Counted from the first letter of the stretch, positions 19,709 through 28,025 are shown. The stretch: 64,000 bases of DNA from Marinobacter zhejiangensis (GCF_900114775.1 NZ_FOUE01000002.1:645857-709856), one strand, 5' to 3'. Notes: generated by a model not told the origin, from the sequence alone. Numbers and translations are program-made.

Positions 19709-20872
19709 TCAGACAGGCTCCCCGTGCCAGATCCGGAGGCTTCCAAACCACGGCTGGGGTTCCAGGAAGCCTTTCAGCTCCTTGAGCTGGTCATGGTGTC
19801 CCGACAGGAACGGCTCGTCCAGAAACAGTTCGAGGTGAATCTTGTTGCGCAAATAATGGAGCCTGAGCTTGCCGTGGGGTAGGGGAATGCCTAGTTTCTC
19901 TTCGAGCAGGGTGTTGAGCTCCTGGCGCTTTGGCAGGCTCAGGCTTGTTGGCTCGAGTTCGTCGTCATTTTCGGGGTCAATGTGGAAGTTGATATACGCG
20001 ATGTCGTCCAGAGTCTCCCGCATCCGATCAACCACGTGCATGCCAATCTGGTGTCCCTCGGACACACTGATGTTGGGGCTGACCACCAGGTGAACATCAA
20101 GGAGGATGTCTGGGCCCATCTTCCGGGTACGGAGCTCATGGACATTGTGCACGCCATCGGTTTCACGGGCGATGGCTTTAAGCCGCTCAATCTCCTCGGC
20201 AGGTATGCCGGTATCCACCAGCTCCTTGACGCTGCTCCAGGTAAAGTTCCAGCCCACGTGTCCGACAATGACGGCGATGACCACGGCAGCCAAGGCGTCA
20301 AGCCACACGAACCCCAGCATGGCGCCGATGGTCGAGACCAGTACGATCACCGATGAAAACGCATCGGTCCGGCTGTGCCAGGCGTTGGCGATGATCAGCT
20401 CAGAGCGTATTCTTTCCCCGGCACGTCGGGTGTACCGAAAGATCCACTCTTTCCCTACGATGGAGAGCAGGGCGGCGACCAATATCGGCCACTCCGGCAG
20501 GGGGGCGTCGGATGAGCCAAACAGGCGCTCCAGGTTGTCCCAGGCCAGAGCGGCGCCCACCGCGATCAGGGTGGAGCCCAGCAGCATCGTGCCGAACGTT
20601 TCGATGCGCTGGTGGCCATATGGGTGTTCCTGGTCGGGGGCCCGCCTTGAAGCCTTCATGACGGCGAGTACGATCAGGTCCGAGAATGCGTCCGACAGTG
20701 AGTGGATACCGTCGACAAACAGCGCTTGGGAAAAGAAGAGCAGGCCACCCACGCACTTGAGGATGCCCAGGGCAATATCGAGAATCATGCCAATGACGGT
20801 AACCCGGGTGGCAATTTGAGCGGCCTGGGCGTGAGGGTCGATATCTTTGTTCTGGGGTGCCGTATCAGACAT
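19709..20872 (-). CDS. cation diffusion facilitator (CDF) family metal exporter
   Basis: Inner-membrane divalent metal/proton antiporter of 387 residues with six predicted helices and a cytoplasmic ferredoxin-like end. Metal-site motifs are HSLSD in TM2 and HSRTD in TM5, that is HxxxD in both helices, a pattern linked with zinc transport in family members such as ZitB; zinc as substrate is inference. It is longer at the C-terminus than FieF (about 300 residues), with an extra 80-residue extension of unknown role. The start at 20872 (MSDTAPQNKD) is preferred over 20929; its ribosome site is weak. Convergent with the ATP-grasp gene. Confidence 0.88.
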   Translation of the reverse strand: MSDTAPQNKDIDPHAQAAQIATRVTVIGMILDIALGILKCVGGLLFFSQALFVDGIHSLSDAFSDLIVLAVMKASRRAPDQEHPYGHQRIETFGTMLLGSTLIAVGAALAWDNLERLFGSSDAPLPEWPILVAALLSIVGKEWIFRYTRRAGERIRSELIIANAWHSRTDAFSSVIVLVSTIGAMLGFVWLDALAAVVIAVIVGHVGWNFTWSSVKELVDTGIPAEEIERLKAIARETDGVHNVHELRTRKMGPDILLDVHLVVSPNISVSEGHQIGMHVVDRMRETLDDIAYINFHIDPENDDELEPTSLSLPKRQELNTLLEEKLGIPLPHGKLRLHYLRNKIHLELFLDEPFLSGHHDQLKELKGFLEPQPWFGSLRIWHGEPV

Positions 20873-20958
20873 GTTTGAGGCAATCTCCGGGATGTTCGAG
20901 ACCAATGTAAGAAATGATGCAGGCGTCAATTTTATTCACATCAAGGCTTGACATTAAT

Positions 20959-20979
20959 AATGTAACAATTGATTACATT
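20959..20979. promoter_or_regulatory. inverted repeat upstream of the CDF exporter
   Basis: AATGTAA (20959-20965), a 7-base centre, and TTACATT (20973-20979) form a perfect inverted repeat in an AT-rich gap, about 90 bases upstream of the CDF start. The size and symmetry fit a dimeric metal-responsive repressor or activator site. No promoter could be placed with confidence. Confidence 0.45.
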
Positions 20980-21114
20980 CTGCTGATTCAGTGCAGTAAA
21001 TGCACCTTATTTTTCCCAATATCAGCAAGTTACAACTGGTCAAAAAATGATCAATTTGTAGACTGGCGCATTCCACAAGGGATAGCCAATTATCTCGACG
21101 GATTTTCAACAGGG

Positions 21115-21205
21115 TTATCCACAGAAACCGTGGAAAACATCACAAGACCTTAATGATTTGGTCATTTCAGTGTCATTCAGCTGGTGCAGGCGCGGCTGTG
21201 GAAAA
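21115..21205. promoter_or_regulatory. DnaA-box pair upstream of pyrD
   Basis: TTATCCACA at 21115-21123 is a perfect DnaA box. TTTTCCACA, read on the minus strand at 21197-21205, also fits TTWTNCACA. Near matches occur at 21127-21135 and around 21104. The second box lies just before a TATACT (21213-21218), a candidate -10 for pyrD, so DnaA could control that promoter. Confidence 0.55.
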
Positions 21206-21252
21206 CTTTCTGTATACTGCGCCCGAACCCCAGTTCTGCGAGGAAGATTACC

Positions 21253-22287
21253 ATGTACGGTTTGGCCCGTAACCTGCTGTTTCGACTGCCACCTGAGCAA
21301 TCCCATAACCTGGCGCTGTCCGGCCTTGATCTGGCGCACAAGCTGGGGCTGCTAAAGGCATTTGTAAAAGGTGTTGAGCCATTGCCCGTGGAGGTTATGG
21401 GGCTTAAGTTTCCTAATCCGGTGGGTTTGGCGGCCGGACTGGACAAGAATGCTGATCATGTCGACGCGCTCGGTGCGCTGGGGTTTGGTTTTGTCGAGGT
21501 GGGGACGGTCACGCCACTGGCGCAGCCTGGTAACCCTATGCCTCGGCTGTTCCGGTTGCCGGAGCATCAGGCCATTATCAATCGCATGGGGTTCAACAAC
21601 GAAGGTCTGGACCACCTTTTGAGGCAGGTGGAGCGCTCGACGTTCCAGGGAGTCCTTGGGATCAACGTTGGCAAGAATAAGGCGACGCCAGAGGAAGATG
21701 CGGACAGTGATTACCGTAAGGGGATTGCCGCCGTGTACAGTCACGCCAACTACATTACGGTCAATGTGTCGTCGCCCAATACGCCGGGACTGCGAAACCT
21801 GCAGTTTGGCGATGCCCTGAAAAATCTGCTGGCTTCTATCAAAGAGGAGCAGCGTATTCAGCATGAGCGGCAGGGTAAGTACGTGCCCATTGCGGTAAAG
21901 ATTGCGCCGGATATGGATGATGACGGTATTCGATTCATTGCCGAGGCGCTGAAGCAGGCGGGCATGGACGGGGTGATTGCCACCAATACCACCATCTCCC
22001 GGGATGCGGTCGCCGGACATCCGTTGGCCAACGAGGCAGGTGGGTTGAGTGGTGCGCCGGTGCGGGGGCCGTCTTTGCGGGTAATCGAAGGTTTGTATGC
22101 GGAGCTGGGTGAGTCGCTGCCCATCATCGGGGTTGGGGGCATTGCTGACGGCACATCGGCTGTGGAAAAAATTCGCGCAGGAGCGAAGCTGGTACAGGTC
22201 TATACCGGATTCATCTACCGTGGTCCGGCCTTGATTTCAGAAGCGGTGGAGGCCATTCGCCACTACTCACTATCACAGCCAAAGTGA
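21253..22287 (+). CDS. pyrD: dihydroorotate dehydrogenase (quinone), class 2
   Basis: Membrane-associated flavoenzyme that oxidises dihydroorotate to orotate with ubiquinone. The 344-residue protein begins MYGLARNLLFRLPPEQSHNLA, the N-terminal amphipathic helix region that marks class 2 enzymes. It has NPVGLAAGLDKN, a class 2 style catalytic segment (VNVSSPNTPGLRN) and FMN-binding glycines near IIGVGGIADG. The ATG at 21253 with AGGAAG upstream is chosen over an in-frame start at 21184. Three hairpins follow the stop. Confidence 0.95.
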   Translation: MYGLARNLLFRLPPEQSHNLALSGLDLAHKLGLLKAFVKGVEPLPVEVMGLKFPNPVGLAAGLDKNADHVDALGALGFGFVEVGTVTPLAQPGNPMPRLFRLPEHQAIINRMGFNNEGLDHLLRQVERSTFQGVLGINVGKNKATPEEDADSDYRKGIAAVYSHANYITVNVSSPNTPGLRNLQFGDALKNLLASIKEEQRIQHERQGKYVPIAVKIAPDMDDDGIRFIAEALKQAGMDGVIATNTTISRDAVAGHPLANEAGGLSGAPVRGPSLRVIEGLYAELGESLPIIGVGGIADGTSAVEKIRAGAKLVQVYTGFIYRGPALISEAVEAIRHYSLSQPK

Positions 22288-22329
22288 GGGTGGGGGGAGA
22301 TGGTGCTGTTTTGCAAAATGGGTGAGGTT

Positions 22330-22359
22330 AAAAAAAGGTGGGCCCGCTAAGCGGGCCCG
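22330..22359 (-). terminator. terminator of rmf (minus strand)
   Basis: Stem GGGCCCGC/GCGGGCCC (22340-22347 and 22351-22358) with a 3-base loop. A run of seven A lies on its left side on the + strand, which gives a U-run in the minus-strand transcript coming from rmf. Confidence 0.75.
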
Positions 22360-22361
22360 TG

Positions 22362-22426
22362 CGGGGAACAAACCCCGTGGCGTTTTCTTCTTGGTTTGGT
22401 ACGGGTCGGAGGGACCCGTCTGGGTT
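22362..22426 (+). terminator. two consecutive hairpins after pyrD
   Basis: First stem CGGGG/CCCCG (22362-22366 and 22373-22377), followed shortly by TTTT. Second stem ACGGGTC/GACCCGT (22401-22407 and 22413-22419), followed by CTGGGTTTT. Together they could end pyrD transcription; each alone is modest. Confidence 0.5.
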
Positions 22427-22520
22427 TTAGCTTGCTTTCACGTCAATTGTATTTTAACGCTTCCTCTCGGTTGCCGTTAAAGATTCAGAATAAGTAACCA
22501 GGGGCCCTGGTTAACGGAGA

Positions 22521-22730
22521 TCAGGCTGTGACATTTGCCAACTTGTGTATGCCTGATACGCCGGTCATGCCCTCCCAATGATCTGTTCGGCCTTCGCGCC
22601 ACCCATTGAGCCATTCCTGGCGAACTTCCTGTTGATCCAATGGACAGCTATCTTTTGACTTTCCGGACACGCCGGCCAAGTAACCCCGCTTGTACGCACG
22701 AGCATACATATCTCTTTTCTGTCTCTTCAT
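22521..22730 (-). CDS. rmf: ribosome modulation factor
   Basis: Small basic protein that pairs 70S ribosomes into inactive 100S dimers in stationary phase. The protein is 69 residues, slightly longer than the 55 of Escherichia coli. The family core is clear: MKRQKRD start, ARAYKRGYLAGVSGKSKD, CP, then WLNGWREGR. The ATG at 22730 with GAGGAA upstream matches the family start; an in-frame ATG four codons earlier is less likely. The tail after WREGRTDHWEG is an extension. The leader contains palindromic elements listed separately. Confidence 0.93.
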   Translation of the reverse strand: MKRQKRDMYARAYKRGYLAGVSGKSKDSCPLDQQEVRQEWLNGWREGRTDHWEGMTGVSGIHKLANVTA

Positions 22731-22763
22731 GCCGTTCCTCACCTATGGATTTAAAGAACCAGC

Positions 22764-22850
22764 GTGTGCACACCTGTTCTGGTGGGCTTTAACGGGACTG
22801 CAACGAGTATGTTGAGAGCGTGCTCGCCCCTCCTTGCCTCTACCAGAACA
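22764..22850 (-). promoter_or_regulatory. palindromes in the rmf leader/promoter region
   Basis: TGTTCTGGT (22775-22783) and ACCAGAACA (22842-22850) form a perfect 9-bp inverted repeat 58 bases apart. A perfect 10-bp palindrome GTGTGCACAC (22764-22773) sits beside it, nearer the gene. They could be two operator half-sites or a long-range mRNA stem. No clear promoter hexamers could be assigned. Confidence 0.45.
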
Positions 22851-23128
22851 GTCAGGACCCTGAAAATTGAAGCACTTGAGGCTTCACTAAAATGACGCGT
22901 CAGTTACAAGGTAAGATGAATCCGTGGTCGCTGTACACTAATTATTTCATCTATGTGGCGCGTTCTTTATATTTGTGTGAAATAACGCTCACTCGGGTAC
23001 CATTGCGCCCGGAAGGCGGTGGTCGTTGCAGTAAAGCCTTCTGTCAGCCACACTTTCACGGCATTCCCATCTTATGAGTGTGTTTTCCAACCTTGAAGTT
23101 AACGCCTTTATTTAACAGGAGTTTTCCC
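22851..23128. other. gap between rmf control region and rlmKL
   Basis: No convincing gene. It holds a small inverted repeat TGAAGC/GCTTCA (22868-22886) and a perfect 10-bp palindrome TGACGCGTCA (22893-22902). A 61-codon frame at 22892-23077 has no ribosome site and no family features. The promoter of rlmKL probably lies here but was not located. Confidence 0.4.
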
Positions 23129-25303
23129 TTGTCCGACCTTATGTTTTATGTCACTTGTCCGAAGGGTATCGAGTACCTGCTGGTGGATGAGTTGCAGAGC
23201 TTTGGCCTTGAGCTTGTGCGCCAGGGGCCGGCAGGGGCCTGGGTTGAAGGCAGTCTGGAGGCTGGTTACCGTGCCTGCCTTTGGTCCCGACTGGCCAACC
23301 GGGTCATCCTTCATCTCGCAGATGTCGAGGCCACCAGCGCGGATGCTCTGTACGATGGCGTGCACCAGCTCGACTGGACCGGGCATGTGCCGGCCAAGGG
23401 TAGCTTCAAGGTAACGTTCTCGGGCCAAAACGAAGTCATCCGTAATACCCAGTTCGGCGCCCAGCGTGTTAAGGATGCGGTGGTTGACCAGCTCAGGAAC
23501 GCCACTGGAGAGCGTCCTTCTGTGGACTCAAAGTCACCGGACGTTGTGGTGTCTGCGCGGTTGCACCGTGGCAAGTTGGCACTGGGAATCGACCTGAGCG
23601 GGGAAAGCCTGCACAAGCGGGGCTACCGGACTGAAAAAGGCGTTGCGCCATTGAAGGAGAACTTGGCAGCCGCGCTGCTGCTGCGTTCTGGCTGGCCGGA
23701 AATTGCCGGTGCCAGCGGACATTTTATTGATCCCATGTGCGGCTCCGGCACACTCGTGATTGAGGCCGCGTTGATGGCTCTGGACATCGCCCCGGGGCGG
23801 CAGCGGCAGCGCTTTGGCTTTGAACGATGGCCGGGGCACCAGGCGGAACTCTGGCTGTCGCTGCGGCAGGAGGCCGAGCGTCGGGCCCATGAGGGCCGAC
23901 AGAACGCAACCTTGAAGGTGGCGGGGTTTGATCAGGACAGCAGGGTTATTGCCACGGCCTGGCGCAACATTCAGCGGGCGGGCCTGGATGGCGTGGTCCA
24001 TGTCGAGTGCCGGACTATTCAAGAGTTCAGTCTCGATGGTGAGTGGGCAACGCGTGGCCTGGTGTTGACCAACCCACCCTATGGCGAGCGCCTCAGTGAG
24101 CGCCGAGAGTTGGCTGGGCTCTATAGCGCCCTGGGCGATGCGGTCCGGACATATCTGGATGGCTGGCGGCTGGCGGTGTTCACCGGTGCGCCGGAGTACT
24201 GCAAGTCCATCGGTCTGCGGAGCTATAAACAGTACCGCCTGTTTAACGGCAAGTTGCCGGCCCAGCTGCTGCTGTTTGAAGTGGACGCCGCCAATGCCAT
24301 GACACCGAGAGATCCGGATAAAGCCGGGGAAGTGTTGCCTCGCATTGCCAATGAGCAACGCGCGGAAATGCTGGCCAATCGTTTGAAAAAGAACCTCAAG
24401 ACCATTGGCCAGTGGGCAAAAAAGCAGAACATTGAATGTTACCGGCTGTACGATGCGGATATGCCCGAGTTTGCCTTGGCCATCGACATTTATGACGGCC
24501 GGGTGCATGTACAGGAGTACGCTCCCCCGAAATCCATTGATGTCCGCGCTGCCCGCGAACGCCTGGCGGAAGCCATGGCGGTGATTCCTGAGGTGCTGCA
24601 GGTCGATCCGGCCGATCTGGTTTGTAAGCAGCGGACGCGCCAAAGCGGTGCTAGCCAGTATGAGAAGCAGGCGGTCTCAGGCGAATTCTTCACCGTGCAT
24701 GAGCATGGCTGTGCGTTGCGGGTGAACCTGAAGGACTATCTGGACACCGGGTTGTTTCTGGACCACCGTCCGGTTCGGCACTGGATTCAGCAGCATGCGG
24801 CGGGACAACGCTTCCTGAACCTGTTCTGCTATACCGGGGCAGCGACGGTGCATGCCGCCGTTGGTGGCGCATCCCGTTCGCTCAGTCTGGATATGTCTAA
24901 AACCTATGTGAACTGGGCAAGGGACAACCTGACGCTGAATGGTCAGTCGCTGGATAAACACCGGGTGGAGCAGGCGGACTGTCTGAAATGGCTGGCAGCG
25001 ACTCCGACCGCTGACCAGCGCTTCGATCTGATTTTCATGGATCCCCCGACGTTCTCGAACTCAGCCCGGATGGCCAATGTGCTGGATATCCAGCGAGACC
25101 ACGCCACGCTCATTCGACAGGCCATGGCGCGGCTGGTCGCTGATGGGTTGCTTATTTTTTCCAACAACTTCCGGCGGTTCAGGCTGGATGCAGAGCTGGA
25201 GGAAGCGTTCGAGGTACGGGAAGTCAGCCGCTCAACCATTGACCGGGACTTTCAGCGCAACGAGAAAATCCACCGCTGCTGGCACATTCGTCACCGGGCC
25301 TGA
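23129..25303 (+). CDS. rlmL: fused 23S rRNA methyltransferase RlmKL (m2G2445 / m7G2069)
   Basis: Two methyltransferases in one 724-residue chain. A THUMP domain (about 45-155) and the RlmL domain carry DPMCGSGTLVIEAA and the base-flipping NPPYGERL. The C-terminal RlmK domain has FLNLFCYTGAATVHAA and DPPTFSNSARM. In Escherichia coli these modify G2445 and G2069 of 23S rRNA. The TTG at 23129 is chosen because AGGAG lies 7 bases upstream; the ATG at 23141 is too far (19 bases) and starts inside the conserved MFYVTCPKG. It ends in a hairpin shared with the convergent barrel gene. Confidence 0.94.
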   Translation: MSDLMFYVTCPKGIEYLLVDELQSFGLELVRQGPAGAWVEGSLEAGYRACLWSRLANRVILHLADVEATSADALYDGVHQLDWTGHVPAKGSFKVTFSGQNEVIRNTQFGAQRVKDAVVDQLRNATGERPSVDSKSPDVVVSARLHRGKLALGIDLSGESLHKRGYRTEKGVAPLKENLAAALLLRSGWPEIAGASGHFIDPMCGSGTLVIEAALMALDIAPGRQRQRFGFERWPGHQAELWLSLRQEAERRAHEGRQNATLKVAGFDQDSRVIATAWRNIQRAGLDGVVHVECRTIQEFSLDGEWATRGLVLTNPPYGERLSERRELAGLYSALGDAVRTYLDGWRLAVFTGAPEYCKSIGLRSYKQYRLFNGKLPAQLLLFEVDAANAMTPRDPDKAGEVLPRIANEQRAEMLANRLKKNLKTIGQWAKKQNIECYRLYDADMPEFALAIDIYDGRVHVQEYAPPKSIDVRAARERLAEAMAVIPEVLQVDPADLVCKQRTRQSGASQYEKQAVSGEFFTVHEHGCALRVNLKDYLDTGLFLDHRPVRHWIQQHAAGQRFLNLFCYTGAATVHAAVGGASRSLSLDMSKTYVNWARDNLTLNGQSLDKHRVEQADCLKWLAATPTADQRFDLIFMDPPTFSNSARMANVLDIQRDHATLIRQAMARLVADGLLIFSNNFRRFRLDAELEEAFEVREVSRSTIDRDFQRNEKIHRCWHIRHRA

Positions 25304-25315
25304 TTGCAGGCCCGG
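25294..25315. terminator. hairpin between rlmKL and the outer-membrane barrel gene
   Basis: Perfect 9-bp stem CCGGGCCTG/CAGGCCCGG (25294-25302, 25307-25315) with an ATTG loop that overlaps the rlmKL stop codon. It lacks a clear T-run, so it may act with Rho or as an mRNA 3' end stabiliser for the convergent pair. Confidence 0.55.
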
Positions 25316-25333
25316 CCGGGCAATCGTGAGGGG

Positions 25334-25957
25334 TTAAAACTCGTAACGCAGGCCGCTTGAGAACTGAAAGGTGTTGGCATTGGTGCCGGTATCCTTGAAC
25401 AGGCGGCCACCCTCCAGAACCACGTAGGCGTTGTTGAACAGCTCCATGTCCAGGCCTACGATCCAGCTGATACTGAAGGCGCTCTCCGGGTATTCGCCAA
25501 CCAGCTCCTCGTAGGGTGTCGCCCGATCCGGGTCATCGGCAATGGCCTGACCTTCCTGGGTGAGCCTGGCGCGGCCGTGAATGTTGGAAAAGCCAGCCTG
25601 GCCATAGATGTTGGCATAGTCGGTTAGCGGGTAATGCAGACCCATATACCAGCTTTCAAAATGGTCTATGTTGAGGTTAAGCAGGCCGTCGACGGTGCCC
25701 TCGCTGATCCCTGCGCCAACGCGTACCTCGGCATGGAACAGATCGGTAATGTGACCGCCAAATACCAGGGTGCCGGCATTGCTCCAGGTTGCCTCAACGG
25801 TGTCCTCGCCTACGGAGCGGTGGTTAAGCGCCGTTGCCAGTACGCCCACATAGTACAGGTCTTCCCGAGAGGTGGATTCTTGTGCCTGGCTGGCAAGAGG
25901 GAGGGCTGCCAGAAGGGCCAGCGGGGCAGAGCAGCATACTCGCAACAGCTTATTCAT
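25334..25957 (-). CDS. outer-membrane beta-barrel protein
   Basis: Predicted 207-residue outer-membrane protein. It has a Sec signal peptide (about 1-26, ending near LASQAQES), alternating beta-strand pattern, and a C-terminal strand ending in RYEF. The final phenylalanine is the usual Bam recognition feature. It resembles the porin-family small barrels (8-strand OmpA/OmpW-like size). No pore or ligand function can be assigned. The start at 25957 gives the signal peptide MNKLLRVCC; the frame is open further upstream. Confidence 0.7.
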   Translation of the reverse strand: MNKLLRVCCSAPLALLAALPLASQAQESTSREDLYYVGVLATALNHRSVGEDTVEATWSNAGTLVFGGHITDLFHAEVRVGAGISEGTVDGLLNLNIDHFESWYMGLHYPLTDYANIYGQAGFSNIHGRARLTQEGQAIADDPDRATPYEELVGEYPESAFSISWIVGLDMELFNNAYVVLEGGRLFKDTGTNANTFQFSSGLRYEF

Positions 25958-26076
25958 TATTGTGTTGGTTCCTGGTAGATCCACAATTTCAGGCCGATTT
26001 TGCCTACTGTAACGGATTGTTACGTCGATCCAGGTCACAAATCGGCCAGGGTGGGGCCAGGCTGGGTGGAAATGGC

Positions 26077-26559
26077 CTACAGGTCTGTTAGGCCTTCCTC
26101 CTGGGCTAGCATGAGCAGGGCATAGACGCCGTTTTCCGGCAATTGAGGGTCCAGTCCATTGCTGAACAGCAGCTCGCGGCGGCGGTCTTCAAGGGTATCG
26201 GAGTCGAGACCGGAGATCAGTTCGTCAATGGTTGCCAGCTCGAACGGCGCTTCCATGTCAACGGCACTGAAGATTCGGTCTACCAGGATTTCGTCCGGGT
26301 CGAGGCCGTCGGTGTAGACGGTCTGATCGGGCAGGTCCTCGTGCAGGGCGCGGGCCAGTTCAATCAGTGGCACGCCTTGCTCATGCAGGTACTGGAGGTC
26401 AATGTCGGGCAGGTGGCCATCGTCAGGCAGCCATTCATCGTCCGGCGCGATCACAACGGTCTTCATGCGGCCATCTGCCAGTGACCAGGCGATAGCTGTC
26501 GGGAACAGGACGTCGTCGGTCTGACAGTATTCAATGTCGAGAAAATGAGGAATGGGCAC
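26077..26559 (-). CDS. uncharacterised protein, possibly a degenerate DEDD exonuclease-like fold
   Basis: Acidic protein of 160 residues, not assigned to a named family. The first strand FLDIEYCQ has the D-x-E of an exonuclease motif I (Asp8, Glu10), and VYTDGLDPDEILVDRIF resembles motif II. The segment where a DEDDh enzyme would carry the motif III His and Asp (ENGVYALLML) lacks them. It may be a catalytically reduced RNase H-fold protein; this is pattern reading only. It sits upstream of and divergent from apeB. Confidence 0.55.
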   Translation of the reverse strand: MPIPHFLDIEYCQTDDVLFPTAIAWSLADGRMKTVVIAPDDEWLPDDGHLPDIDLQYLHEQGVPLIELARALHEDLPDQTVYTDGLDPDEILVDRIFSAVDMEAPFELATIDELISGLDSDTLEDRRRELLFSNGLDPQLPENGVYALLMLAQEEGLTDL

Positions 26560-26616
26560 GGGGCGCTCCTGCCAAACAAAAACAGCGGCGTCAGTGAGCC
26601 TGCTGTTTAGTCATTA

Positions 26617-26645
26617 TTGGGAAACGTGGCATCATGCCATACTGT
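26617..26645 (+). promoter_or_regulatory. candidate apeB promoter with palindromic operator
   Basis: -35 TTGGGA (26617-26622), 17-base spacer, -10 TACTGT (26640-26645). The 13-bp palindrome TGGCAT-C-ATGCCA (26627-26639) fits exactly within the spacer, as a repressor operator would. apeB starts 32 bases after the -10. Confidence 0.45.
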
Positions 26646-26676
26646 TTAACGGTTTTTTAGTCTGATTAGGGCCTCC

Positions 26677-27972
26677 ATGGAACACGTTGATTTTAACCGC
26701 AACCTGCTTTTTTTCCTTCTCAAGTCGCCGACCCCTTGGCACGCCGTCTCAGAAATGACGCGAATGCTGGACGATGCTGGCTTTCAGGCGCTCGATGAGC
26801 GTGAGCCTTGGCAGCTGGAGTCCGGCCGTGGCTATTATGTGGTCCGCAATGGGTCTTCGCTGGTGGCGTTCAGGACGGGGATGAAGACCCCTGTCGATAG
26901 TGGTATTCGTATGGTGGGGGCGCATTCCGATAGCCCATGCCTGAAAGTGAAACCCAACCCGGAGCTTCGCCGAAAAGGGTATTTCCAGGTTGGTGTGGAG
27001 ATGTATGGCGGGGTCCTGCTGAACCCCTGGTTTGACCGGGACCTGTCATTGGCCGGTCGAGTGACGGCGGTTGATGGCAATGGTGAGGTGCAGGACCTGC
27101 TGGTGGACTTCCGCCGGGCGATTGGCTTTATCCCCAGCCTGGCCATTCACCTCGACCGGGAGGCCAACAACAGCCGTACGGTGAACCCTCAGACGGATTT
27201 GCCGCCGGTGCTGATGCAGGTGCCTGAGGGCGACGACACGACCTTTAATGATCTGGTGCTTCAGCAAATCCATAAAGAGCACCCCGATGCGGGCGTCACC
27301 AAGGTTCTGGGGTATGAGTTGAGCTTCTACGACGCCCAGCCCCCGGCGTTTGTCGGCCTCAACGAAGAGTTTCTGGCGTCGGCGCGGCTCGACAATCTGC
27401 TGAGCTGCTACGTTGGACTGAGGTCCCTGATCGACAGCGAGGGCGATGAGCCGGCGCTGTTTGTCTGCAACGACCACGAAGAAGTTGGCAGCCTGAGTGC
27501 GGAAGGTGCCCAGGGGCCCTTCCTTAGCTCAGTTCTGGACCGCTGGTGTGGCATGGAAGATCGTGCCCGTGTCATTACCCGTTCGATGATGATTTCGGCA
27601 GACAATGCCCACGGGATTCATCCCAACTATATGGATCGCCATGATGAAAATCATGGTCCGATCATCAACAAGGGACCGGTGATCAAGGTCAATCACAACC
27701 AGCGATATGCCACGAACAGCCGTTCGGCAGCGCTATATCGCCATCTCAGTGATGAGCTCGGCTTGTCGCACCAGACCTTTGTGGTCCGTAGCGATATGGG
27801 GTGCGGTAGCACCATCGGCCCGATTACCGCCGGGATGCTGGGCGTGACCACGTTGGACATCGGCGTGCCTCAGTGGGGGATGCACTCAATTCGGGAGTTG
27901 GCGGGAACCCGGGACAGTTTTATTCTGTATCAGGTGATGAAGGAATTTATGCGTCAGGCCTCGGTTAACTGA
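26677..27972 (+). CDS. apeB: M18 family aspartyl aminopeptidase
   Basis: Cytoplasmic metallo-aminopeptidase of 431 residues, the usual M18 length; it removes N-terminal residues from peptides, mostly acidic ones in studied relatives. Metal and catalytic motifs are visible: GAHSDSPCLKVK, CNDHEEVGS and the SADNAHGIHPNY segment. The ATG at 26677 follows the GGGCC region. The gene ends next to a terminator shared with the convergent tRNA-Asn. PepA-type function is a family inference. Confidence 0.92.
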   Translation: MEHVDFNRNLLFFLLKSPTPWHAVSEMTRMLDDAGFQALDEREPWQLESGRGYYVVRNGSSLVAFRTGMKTPVDSGIRMVGAHSDSPCLKVKPNPELRRKGYFQVGVEMYGGVLLNPWFDRDLSLAGRVTAVDGNGEVQDLLVDFRRAIGFIPSLAIHLDREANNSRTVNPQTDLPPVLMQVPEGDDTTFNDLVLQQIHKEHPDAGVTKVLGYELSFYDAQPPAFVGLNEEFLASARLDNLLSCYVGLRSLIDSEGDEPALFVCNDHEEVGSLSAEGAQGPFLSSVLDRWCGMEDRARVITRSMMISADNAHGIHPNYMDRHDENHGPIINKGPVIKVNHNQRYATNSRSAALYRHLSDELGLSHQTFVVRSDMGCGSTIGPITAGMLGVTTLDIGVPQWGMHSIRELAGTRDSFILYQVMKEFMRQASVN

Positions 27973-27983
27973 GGCCTGCGGGC

Positions 27984-28017
27984 ATAAAAAAAGCCGCTGT
28001 TGAAACAGCGGCTTTTA
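27984..28017. terminator. bidirectional terminator between apeB and tRNA-Asn copy 2
   Basis: 10-bp stem AAGCCGCTGT/ACAGCGGCTT (27991-28000 and 28005-28014) with a TGAA loop, flanked by A on the left and TTTT on the right. It serves apeB on + and the tRNA on -, and closely resembles the hairpin after copy 1. Confidence 0.88.
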
Positions 28018-28025
28018 GGAATAAG

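Noticed and set aside
20931..20944. FNR-like site TTTAT-N4-ATCAA before the CDF exporter
   Set aside because: One mismatch, and no good -10 at the class II distance.
20930..21252. Replication origin in the DnaA-box region
   Set aside because: Only two good boxes, and no dnaA, dnaN, gidA or AT-rich unwinding array nearby.
22892..23077. 61-codon frame between rmf and rlmKL
   Set aside because: No ribosome site, no conserved pattern, and it contains the palindrome-rich control region.
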